NCBI GenBank assembly: GCA_001820215.1
Contig: MHOW01000006.1
Coordinates: 14,274-47,038, forward strand
Length of the DNA stretch: 32,765 nucleotides
Reading direction: 5' to 3'
DNA from: Candidatus Staskawiczbacteria bacterium RIFCSPLOWO2_01_FULL_33_13
Lineage (GTDB): Bacteria > Patescibacteriota > Minisyncoccia > Minisyncoccales > Staskawiczbacteraceae
Position numbers and translations under genes: made by a program. Each line of letters starts with the position of its first letter. Within the stretch, counting starts at the first letter, position 1. Shown one piece after another: positions 17,889 to 25,415 of this stretch. Below the pieces are notes generated by a model. It worked only from the letters and a program-made list of their open reading frames with translations. It was not told where the DNA came from and ran no database searches.

Positions 17889-18239
17889 TTATTTAGATTT
17901 AACCTCTTCTACTATTTTTTCAAAAATTGCAGGATATTTCTCAATAAGTTGCGATAAAATTTTCCTATCAATTTCAATATTTTTTTTCTTTAATCCATTT
18001 ATAAATCTACTATAATTGATCCCCAATTTTCTTGCAGCTTCATTAATTTGCAACTGCCATAGTTGCCTAAAATCCCTTTTTTTAACTTTTCTGTCTCTAT
18101 ATGCATAAGTCCAGGCATGCCTTAATGCATCTTTTGCCAATTTATATTTTGACTTTCTTCCATATTTAAAACCCTTAGCGTTTTTTAATAAATGCTTCCT
18201 ATGTTTATGCGCCGATGCTCCTTTTTTAACTCTTGTCAT
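17889..18239 (-). CDS. rplT: 50S ribosomal protein bL20
   Basis: MTRVKKGASAHKHRKHLLKNAKGFKYGRKSKYKLAKDALRHAWTYAYRDRK. Confidence 0.97.
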   Translation of the reverse strand: MTRVKKGASAHKHRKHLLKNAKGFKYGRKSKYKLAKDALRHAWTYAYRDRKVKKRDFRQLWQLQINEAARKLGINYSRFINGLKKKNIEIDRKILSQLIEKYPAIFEKIVEEVKSK

Positions 18240-18260
18240 GGTTATCTATTTATTTTATTC

Positions 18261-18449
18261 TTAAATCTGTAAAAATCTTTTTATTCTTTTAGTTTCAGAT
18301 TTTGATATCTGTACCCATTTTCGTCCCTTTCTTTTAGCTTCGCCTGTTTTCTTAGACCTGTAATGATTTTGGCCCGAAAGACGCCTGAGAAGCTTCCCAG
18401 ATTTTGTTATCTTAAATCTTTTTGTTAGGGCTTTTTTTGTTTTATTCAT
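18261..18449 (-). CDS. rpmI: 50S ribosomal protein bL35
   Basis: KTKKALTKRFKITKSGKLLRRLSGQNHYRSKKTGEAKR; infC-rpmI-rplT order. Confidence 0.95.
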   Translation of the reverse strand: MNKTKKALTKRFKITKSGKLLRRLSGQNHYRSKKTGEAKRKGRKWVQISKSETKRIKRFLQI

Positions 18450-18458
18450 ATCAAATGT

Positions 18459-18630
18459 GAGAAATTAGAAAATAGTAAATAGAAAATATGCAAAGCATAT
18501 TTTCGGCACTCGCTTGGAATTATAAATTATAAATTTCGATTTACAATTTATTATTCCTTCACTCGCTTGAAAATAGAATACGACTGTTGCGTAAAATTCT
18601 ACTTTCTAATTTCTACTTTCTATTTTCTAG
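18459..18630. repeat. TTTCTA-type inverted repeat filling the infC-rpmI gap
   Basis: GAAATTAGAAAATAGTAAATAGAAAAT versus ATTCTACTTTCTAATTTCTACTTTCTATTTTC; nested GGAATTATAAATT/AATTTATTATTCC; ACTCGCTTG direct repeats. Confidence 0.75.
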
Positions 18631-19156
18631 AAATAATCATCGTAAATCCCTTGGGTTCACGCTTTAATTCCCTTTCAGTTTTAATTGGTATTAATTTATC
18701 AGTATTTTCTAAAAAAAATAACACCTTCTTTTTTGCTAGCTCTCCCATTGCTTTCTCTCTGCCTTTTAAAAACATACTTACTTTAACCTTATTTCCATCT
18801 TTTAAAAACTTTTCGGCCTGAGAGCTTTTTACCTCAATATCATGAGGCGAAATATTAAATCCAATTCTTATTTCTTTTAATTCTGTTTTTGTTTTTATGT
18901 GTATTTTCTTTTCTTTCTTTTTTAAAGAATAAAGATATTTTCCATAATTACCTATTCTGCAAACCGGCGGTTCAACTTTTTCTGTAACTTGAATTAAATC
19001 CAAAGATTTAGATTTTGCTAAATCAATAGCCGAAAAAATATTCATAACACCAAGCTGCGCTCCAGTTTCATCTATTACCCTTACCTCCTTTGCCCTTATA
19101 AAATTGTTTACTGGTATTTTTTCGATGGTTTTTTTAAATAAATTTTTATTTATAAT
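18620..19156 (-). CDS. infC: translation initiation factor IF-3 (probable non-ATG start)
   Basis: ORF track starts at internal ATG 19045; conserved N-terminus IPVNNFIRAKEVRVIDETGAQLGVM is upstream in frame; stop TAA directly precedes ATT at 19156. Confidence 0.9.
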   Translation of the reverse strand: MINKNLFKKTIEKIPVNNFIRAKEVRVIDETGAQLGVMNIFSAIDLAKSKSLDLIQVTEKVEPPVCRIGNYGKYLYSLKKKEKKIHIKTKTELKEIRIGFNISPHDIEVKSSQAEKFLKDGNKVKVSMFLKGREKAMGELAKKKVLFFLENTDKLIPIKTERELKREPKGFTMIISRK

Positions 19157-19161
19157 TTATT

Positions 19162-19332
19162 ACTTTGAATTATGAAATGCTTTCTAGGTATTTTTTTCAA
19201 ATTTTAGAATGAAAATTTGATAGAATTATTTTATGTAGTTTACTACATAAAATAATTATTGCGAGTTTTCAACTAAAATTTGGAAAAAAGACCAGAAACT
19301 TGATTTCCAAAGGGCATTTTGTAATTCAAAGT
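19162..19332. repeat. about 171-bp near-palindromic intergenic element, copy D (inverted relative to A-C)
   Basis: ACTTTGAATTATGAAATGC / GCATTTTGTAATTCAAAGT; TGATAGAATTATTTTATGTAGTTTACTACATAAAATAATTATTGCG is the exact reverse complement of the copy A core. Confidence 0.92.
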
Positions 19333-19337
19333 TATTG

Positions 19338-19687
19338 TGGAGATGGAGGAGTTGAATCCTCGTCTGAAAAGTCATTAAAAACAATTCTACAAGCTTATTT
19401 ACCTTTAATTTCAGATATTAAATAAAAGATAAATAAAATTTTAATACCTTAGCTTTAATGTATTTTAATAATTATTCTAAAGCTAAAATAATCATCTATC
19501 CTGATTGTATAACACCCTTGATCTGCTTATCAGGAATCAACAGTAAGGATGAACACTAAGCGTATGCTAGTGCTGGTTGCTTATTTGAAAAATTAGCAAT
19601 TATGTTTTTTTCTCAAAGTTTTATGAGATTTGAGAATACTCAGCTTGCCTTGTTTTTAAAGAGCCAATCATCGAAACTTTCATCCCC
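19338..19687 (-). ncRNA. ssrA: tmRNA (transfer-messenger RNA)
   Basis: 5' GGGGATGAAAGTTTCGATGATTGGCTC pairs with 3' CATCTCCA; T-arm GAGGATTCAACTCCTC; tag ORF 19597-19556 ANFSNKQPALAYA* ending in a CACTA..TAGTG stem; adjacent to smpB. Confidence 0.93.
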
Positions 19688-20129
19688 GCGAATTTAACTC
19701 TCTTCGAATTTGTCTTTCCACATCCCGCTTTTTAATCTTCTCTTTTTTATCAAACTTCTTTTTTCCTTTTGCTAACCCAAACGCGAGTTTTATCCTACCA
19801 TTTTGCTCATAAATTTTCAAGGGTATTAGCGAAAATCCTCTCTCGTTTACCTTGCCCATAAGGTAATCTATCTCTTTTTTGTTTAAAAGGAGTTTTCTTG
19901 ATTGTTCGGGATTATAGTCTTCTGGCGCATTTTTAGGTTGATATGCGGGAATTTTAGCTCCTATTAAATATGGCTCTGTATTTCTTATCACTACATACGA
20001 ACCAGATAAATTAATATGGCCTGCTTTAATAGACTTTACCTCTTGGCCTTGCAAAACTAAACCTGCCTCATAGCTATCAATGATTTCGTAGTCATATAGT
20101 GCTTTGTTATTTTCAGAATATATTTTCAT
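19680..20129 (-). CDS. smpB: SsrA-binding protein SmpB
   Basis: YDYEIIDSYEAGLVLQGQEVKSIKAGHINLSGSYV, LIPLKIY, KLAFGLAKGKKKFDKKEKIKKRD. Confidence 0.97.
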   Translation of the reverse strand: MKIYSENNKALYDYEIIDSYEAGLVLQGQEVKSIKAGHINLSGSYVVIRNTEPYLIGAKIPAYQPKNAPEDYNPEQSRKLLLNKKEIDYLMGKVNERGFSLIPLKIYEQNGRIKLAFGLAKGKKKFDKKEKIKKRDVERQIRRELNSRG

Positions 20130-20202
20130 TAATTGATATTACCCATATATTAGTTATTTGTAAATTATCAAAAAAAGATTTAGAATCAAGCCATATTGTG
20201 TT

Positions 20203-20697
20203 ATGGAAAGAATAAAAGATATAGAAAATAAAGAGGTGGTTTCATGGGAAGCATTAGAAATAATATCAATGCGTTTTTTGTCTTTTTTGTCTTTTATTGA
20301 TAAAAATAGTACAAAAAAGTTAATTAAAGAGGAGACAAAATATTTTAATAAATCCAACCGCAAACTTTTTTTAGAATTAAGTCAGAATTTTGTAATTACT
20401 GCCACTTTGGTACAAGTGGCATTGTTTAAAGAACCAAACAATATAATAAAACTATCGCAAAGTGAGAAAAACGCAAATGCATCTATTGATAATATAATAG
20501 GAATTATTGATTTTGAATCATCAAGTCCCGACGAAGTTTTTCCTCTGTACGAAGACAAAAAGCATAAATTAGCGGGAGGTCATGAATTATCGGATAAGTA
20601 TTATTTATTGCGTAGATTGTGTAAAAGTTTGAACGAATTGATGAGGGAAATGCCAATACTTAAAGATCCCCCCAGACCAAAAAACGATCTTAACTAA
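20203..20697 (+). CDS. hypothetical protein, possible paralogue of next gene
   Basis: 164-aa ORF. Confidence 0.7.
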   Translation: MERIKDIENKEVVSWEALEIISMRFLSFLSFIDKNSTKKLIKEETKYFNKSNRKLFLELSQNFVITATLVQVALFKEPNNIIKLSQSEKNANASIDNIIGIIDFESSSPDEVFPLYEDKKHKLAGGHELSDKYYLLRRLCKSLNELMREMPILKDPPRPKNDLN

Positions 20698-20708
20698 ATA
20701 TATTATAT

Positions 20709-21167
20709 ATGGAAAAAGGAGAAATTAGTTTTAACCCAGAAGACAAAAGAAATCCCTCTTGGTCAGAACTAAGTATAATTTCAATAAATCTTTTAAGATT
20801 CTTGGATTCCATCATAAAAGAGTCTAAATTTGATAATGAAACACATAAAGACTTTTTGAAAATAAATAGACAGTTTCGTGCAATTGGCTTTCCAATGAGG
20901 ACAAAATTAATAACGGAATTATCTATAAATCCTAGCGAACCAGAAGATAGAGTGCAAAGACTAGTGGCAATTAATTCCATTCTTGAATTTGTAGATTTTG
21001 TGGATAATGAATTATCAAATAATGGCTCATCATATTTCGATCTAGAGGATTTGGATGATTATCTTTCTATGGATAAAATGGATTTCCTGAAATTATGGTA
21101 TAAGCGCTTAGAAGAACAAACTGATATAATAAAAAACTGTGCTAAACAAGAGGCTGAATCTAATTAA
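20709..21167 (+). CDS. hypothetical protein, possible paralogue of previous gene
   Basis: 152-aa ORF; shared SWxxLxIISxxxLxFLxxI pattern. Confidence 0.7.
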   Translation: MEKGEISFNPEDKRNPSWSELSIISINLLRFLDSIIKESKFDNETHKDFLKINRQFRAIGFPMRTKLITELSINPSEPEDRVQRLVAINSILEFVDFVDNELSNNGSSYFDLEDLDDYLSMDKMDFLKLWYKRLEEQTDIIKNCAKQEAESN

Positions 21168-21216
21168 TATAAAATGATTGCAAAAATCTTTTTTGCAACT
21201 GTCTATAATGTATCTT

Positions 21217-21245
21217 GCCCTAATATTTAATATCTAGGGCTTTTT
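21217..21245 (+). terminator. candidate intrinsic terminator
   Basis: GCCCTA-atatttaatatc-TAGGGC followed by TTTTT. Confidence 0.75.
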
Positions 21246-21308
21246 GTTACTTTATTTTGTTTTAAGGGCTTTAAATTATGCAATAAATAAGCTAAACTAA
21301 AACCCAAC

Positions 21309-21986
21309 ATGCAAAAAGAAAACATTATTATTTCATTAGGAGGCTCGCTAGTTGCCCCAGGCGAAATAGATGTAGTATTTTTGAAAAATTTTAAAAAATC
21401 TTTAAAAAAATACATTGACCTTAAGCGGTTTTTTATTTTTGTCGGCGGAGGAAAAATTTGCCGAAATTACCAAAAAGCACTTTTGGATTTTGGGGCAGAT
21501 AATAAAGAAAGGGACTTAATAGGGATTGATGTATCAAGATTAAATGCAAAAGTGGTACAACAAGTTTTTTACGATATTGCATTTTCTGAATTGATTACAA
21601 ACCCAACAAAAAATATAAGCACAAAAAAAGATATTGTGGTGGCTGGAGGTTGGAAACCTGGCTGGTCAACTGATTATTGTTCTGTAATACTCGCCAAAAA
21701 TATGGGCATTAAGACAATTATTAATGTAACAAATATTGATTATGTGTACGATAAGGATCCGGATAAATTCAAGACTGCAAAAGCATTTAAAAAGATACTT
21801 TGGAAAGATTTTAGGAAAATAGTGGGAAATAAATGGAGTCCTGGTTTATCTGTGCCATTTGATCCAAGAGCTTCAAAAATGGCAGAAATTTTAAAGATAA
21901 AGGTAATCATAGTTAATGGAAAACACCTAGAAAGATTAGAACATTTTTTAAATAATAAACCATTTTTGGGTACAACTATTCAATGA
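21309..21986 (+). CDS. pyrH: UMP kinase, archaeal-like amino acid kinase family
   Basis: IIISLGGSLVAPGEID, VGGGKICRNYQ, NVTNIDYVYDKDP, VPFDPRASKMAE. Confidence 0.85.
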   Translation: MQKENIIISLGGSLVAPGEIDVVFLKNFKKSLKKYIDLKRFFIFVGGGKICRNYQKALLDFGADNKERDLIGIDVSRLNAKVVQQVFYDIAFSELITNPTKNISTKKDIVVAGGWKPGWSTDYCSVILAKNMGIKTIINVTNIDYVYDKDPDKFKTAKAFKKILWKDFRKIVGNKWSPGLSVPFDPRASKMAEILKIKVIIVNGKHLERLEHFLNNKPFLGTTIQ

Positions 21987-23659
21987 ATATAAAAGAGGAA
22001 ATAAGAAAATTAATTGAGAAAGCAATAAAAAGTTTTGGTTCATATGATGGACCTGTTTTAGTTGAGACTCCAAAAGAAAAAACACACGGGGATTATTCAA
22101 CTAATATTGCTCTTGCTTTAGCTAAAAAGTTAAACAAAAACCCAATTGAAGTTGCTGGTGGGTTGGTTAAGGAGTTAAGTTCCAAAGTTCTCAAGAATAT
22201 TGGAATAGAAAAGGTTGAAGTTGCGGGCCCTGGGTTTATTAATTTTTATTTATCAAAGAAATTTTTTGTTGAAAATTTAAAAAAAATTAATAAAAATTTC
22301 GGTAAAAATAGTAATCTTAAAGATCAAAAAGTAATCGTTGAATATACTGATCCAAATCCATTTAAAGAATTTCATATTGGCCACTTAATGAGTAATTCAA
22401 TTGGGGAATCTATTTCAAGAATTTTTGAATTTCAGGGCGCAAAAGTAAAGCGAGCAAATTACCAAGGCGATGTAGGACTTCATGTGGCAAAAGCAATTTG
22501 GGGTAAAATGCAAAACCAAAACCAAGCCTGGCAAAATGCTTATGTATTTGGTTCAGAAAAATATGAAATAAACGAAACTGCAAAAAAAGAAATTACTGAA
22601 TTGAATAAAAAAATATTTGAAAGATCTGATAAAAATATCAATGCATTATATGATAAAGGAAAAAAAGAAAGCTTAGAATATTTTGAAAAAATTTATAAAA
22701 CGCTTGGTACTAAGTTTGATTATTATTTTTTTGAAAGTGCGGTTGCTGATTTTGGTAAAAAAATAGTTGAAAATGGTTTGAAAAGTGGGATTTTTGAAAA
22801 AGGTGAAAAAGGAGCTACTATTTTTAAAGGCGAAAAGACTGGCTTACACACTAGGGTTTTTATCAATTCAGAAGGATTGCCAACTTATGAAGCAAAAGAA
22901 TTGGGATTAGCGCATATTAAATACAAAAAATATGGATATAACCAATCAGTAATTATTACTGGTAATGAAATAAATGAGTATTTCAAAGTATTACTATCTG
23001 CAATGTTGCAAATTTTTCCTGAATTAGCAGAAAAAACAAAACATATTGGCCACGGAATGATGCGTTTATCCGAGGGCAAAATGTCTTCAAGGACTGGCAA
23101 AATTATCACTTTTGAATTTTTACTAAATAAAGTTGAAGAATTAGTAAAAGAAAAAATTAAAGACAGGGATTTATCAGATTTAGAAAAAAAAGAAATTACA
23201 GAAAAAGTTGCCATTGGAGCTTTAAAATATTCAATTTTAAAACAATCAATTGGAAGTGATATTATTTATGATTTTGAAAAATCAATTTCTTTTGAGGGTG
23301 ACTCTGGTCCATATTTACAGTATTCTTATGCAAGAGCGCAGTCGGTTTTAAAAAAAGCAAAAGCAGAAAAAATTAAAGCGTCGCTTAAAAATATACCAAA
23401 CGAAATCAGTAAATTGGAAAAAGATATGATTTATTTTCCAGAAATTGTTGAAAAATCTGGAAAAGAATATGAGCCCCATGTCATCACTTTATACCTTACA
23501 GAATTAGCAAGGGAATTTAACAATTATTATGCAAATAATAAAATTGTTGACAAAAATGATGATTTTTCATCATATAAAGTTGCAATAACGGAAGCTTTTT
23601 CAATTATCATGAAAAATAGCCTGTGGTTGCTTGGAATTCAAGCGCCAGAAAAAATGTGA
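21983..23659 (+). CDS. argS: arginyl-tRNA synthetase
   Basis: EYTDPNPFKEFHIGHLMSNSIGESISR, YQGDVGLHVAK, LSEGKMSSRTGKIITF; 4-nt overlap with pyrH. Confidence 0.96.
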   Translation: MNIKEEIRKLIEKAIKSFGSYDGPVLVETPKEKTHGDYSTNIALALAKKLNKNPIEVAGGLVKELSSKVLKNIGIEKVEVAGPGFINFYLSKKFFVENLKKINKNFGKNSNLKDQKVIVEYTDPNPFKEFHIGHLMSNSIGESISRIFEFQGAKVKRANYQGDVGLHVAKAIWGKMQNQNQAWQNAYVFGSEKYEINETAKKEITELNKKIFERSDKNINALYDKGKKESLEYFEKIYKTLGTKFDYYFFESAVADFGKKIVENGLKSGIFEKGEKGATIFKGEKTGLHTRVFINSEGLPTYEAKELGLAHIKYKKYGYNQSVIITGNEINEYFKVLLSAMLQIFPELAEKTKHIGHGMMRLSEGKMSSRTGKIITFEFLLNKVEELVKEKIKDRDLSDLEKKEITEKVAIGALKYSILKQSIGSDIIYDFEKSISFEGDSGPYLQYSYARAQSVLKKAKAEKIKASLKNIPNEISKLEKDMIYFPEIVEKSGKEYEPHVITLYLTELAREFNNYYANNKIVDKNDDFSSYKVAITEAFSIIMKNSLWLLGIQAPEKM

Positions 23660-23669
23660 TTATAATTAT

Positions 23670-24764
23670 ATGGAAAAATTAAAACAAACTGAAAATATAA
23701 GTGAGCAATTTTTTTTGAAAATAGAAAAACTAATAAATCTGTGGGAGAGATTTAAAGAAACTGACGAAGGAAAAGAAGCTCTTAATGAAGCCTTGGTTGA
23801 ATTTTTAAATTCAGAAAAATCTGACGCCGAACTTTTAAGAATCCTTGGGGCAAGAATAAGAGACGAGAGAAAGGGTACAAAAATTAAATTAGTGGGAACT
23901 GTTGAGATAAGTAATGTGTGTAGAGTAAATTGTTTATACTGTTCTATGCGAAGAGACAATTTATCAAAAGATAAAATTCAGAGAATAAGTAAGCATGATT
24001 TAGTGGCAAGTATAAAGAATGCATTACTGTCAGGTTGTACGGAAGTTTTTGTACAAAGTGGCGAAGATCCTCAGATTGTAGATGTTTTAATAGAAGCTTT
24101 AAACGAGTTAAAGGAAGAATTAGGAGGGGTAAAAATTGTAACAAATTTAGGAGATTTAGATTCTAAACAATACTTGAAACTAAAAAACGCAGGTGTGACG
24201 CAGTATGTTTCAAATTTTGAAACTTCAAATATTCCAATGCATGAAAGGTTAAGAGAGCATTCTTTTTCGAAAAGGGTTTCTGCAATGAAAGGCGCTCAAG
24301 CAGTTGGCATGGATCTTGGCTCGGGTTTTATTATTGGTTTTGATGGACAAACAAACCAAGATATTGCAAATGACCTTTGTTTTGTCAATAAAATGAATGT
24401 CAGAAATATGACTAGTGTCACTTGCTTTACTCCCAGCGAAGAAACTCCACTTGCACACGAGAAAGTCGGCGATGTTGAAAAAACTTTAAATGTAATTGCG
24501 CTACTTAGAATTTTGTATCCAGATTTTGATATTCCAATTCCCCCAAATTCAAACAGTGAAAAATTAAATTATAATTCCCCCTTATCAGGTATGACCTTGG
24601 CATATCAAGCCGGTGCCAATACTGTTTATGAAAATTTCACGCCAGAATCAGTTAAATCTGGCTACGGGATTTATAATATTGCAAACAAAAGACCCGTGGT
24701 AACGAAAGGCTCTATAGATAGACTAATTGAAGAAACAGATCGTAATCTTCTAGTGAATAATTAA
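23670..24764 (+). CDS. radical SAM protein, HydE/PylB/BioB-like
   Basis: VEISNVCRVNCLYCSMRRDN (CX3CX2C), EVFVQSGEDPQIVDVL, GFIIGFDGQTNQDI, TPSEETPLAHEKVGDVEKTLNVIALLRILYP. ATG at 23670 preferred. Confidence 0.88.
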   Translation: MEKLKQTENISEQFFLKIEKLINLWERFKETDEGKEALNEALVEFLNSEKSDAELLRILGARIRDERKGTKIKLVGTVEISNVCRVNCLYCSMRRDNLSKDKIQRISKHDLVASIKNALLSGCTEVFVQSGEDPQIVDVLIEALNELKEELGGVKIVTNLGDLDSKQYLKLKNAGVTQYVSNFETSNIPMHERLREHSFSKRVSAMKGAQAVGMDLGSGFIIGFDGQTNQDIANDLCFVNKMNVRNMTSVTCFTPSEETPLAHEKVGDVEKTLNVIALLRILYPDFDIPIPPNSNSEKLNYNSPLSGMTLAYQAGANTVYENFTPESVKSGYGIYNIANKRPVVTKGSIDRLIEETDRNLLVNN

Positions 24765-24832
24765 TTTTTGGTAATAAATACCAAAATAACTTTATTGTTG
24801 TTTTTTTGCTTTCTAATTTCTTCTCCATAAAA

Positions 24833-25411
24833 ATGAAATTAAACAATAAATATTACCTACTACGCCATGGCGAAGCAGTGTCTAATGTTAAAAAAATTTG
24901 CTCTTCATGGCCAGAACAGTTTGAAAACCCCCTTACGAAGCGCGGTATTAAAATGATAGAAGAATCTCTGCAAAAACTTATAGATAAAAAAGTTGATATG
25001 ATTTTTTCTTCTGATCTTTTACGAACAAAACAAACTGCCAAAATTGTCGGAAAACAATTGAATTTAGAACCAAAATTTGATACAAGGTTAAGAGAAATTC
25101 AATTTGGATCTTTCAATAACCGATCAATAGAAGATTTTGAAAAATATTTTGAAAATGAAGAAGAACGAATGCGGGGAAAAACACCCGATGGGGAAAATTA
25201 TATACAGGTATTAGATCGTGTATATAATTTTTTTGGGGAAATTGATGCATTATATAGTGGCAAAACTATTTTGATTGTAAGTCATCAAGCGCCACTCTTA
25301 CTCTTATATGGCAAAGTGAAGGGTTGTTCTATTCTAGAGAGTATAGAAAAAATAGAAACAGTTTTTACGGAAAAAAGAATTCAAAAAGGAGAATTAGTAG
25401 AATTAAATTAA
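24833..25411 (+). CDS. histidine phosphatase family protein
   Basis: YYLLRHGEAVSN, SSDLLRTKQTAKIVG, LREIQFGSFNNR, ILIVSHQAPLLLL. Confidence 0.92.
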   Translation: MKLNNKYYLLRHGEAVSNVKKICSSWPEQFENPLTKRGIKMIEESLQKLIDKKVDMIFSSDLLRTKQTAKIVGKQLNLEPKFDTRLREIQFGSFNNRSIEDFEKYFENEEERMRGKTPDGENYIQVLDRVYNFFGEIDALYSGKTILIVSHQAPLLLLYGKVKGCSILESIEKIETVFTEKRIQKGELVELN

Positions 25412-25415
25412 CAGT

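Noticed and set aside
20690-20980. Minus-strand 96-aa ORF
   Set aside because: Antisense to the second hypothetical gene.
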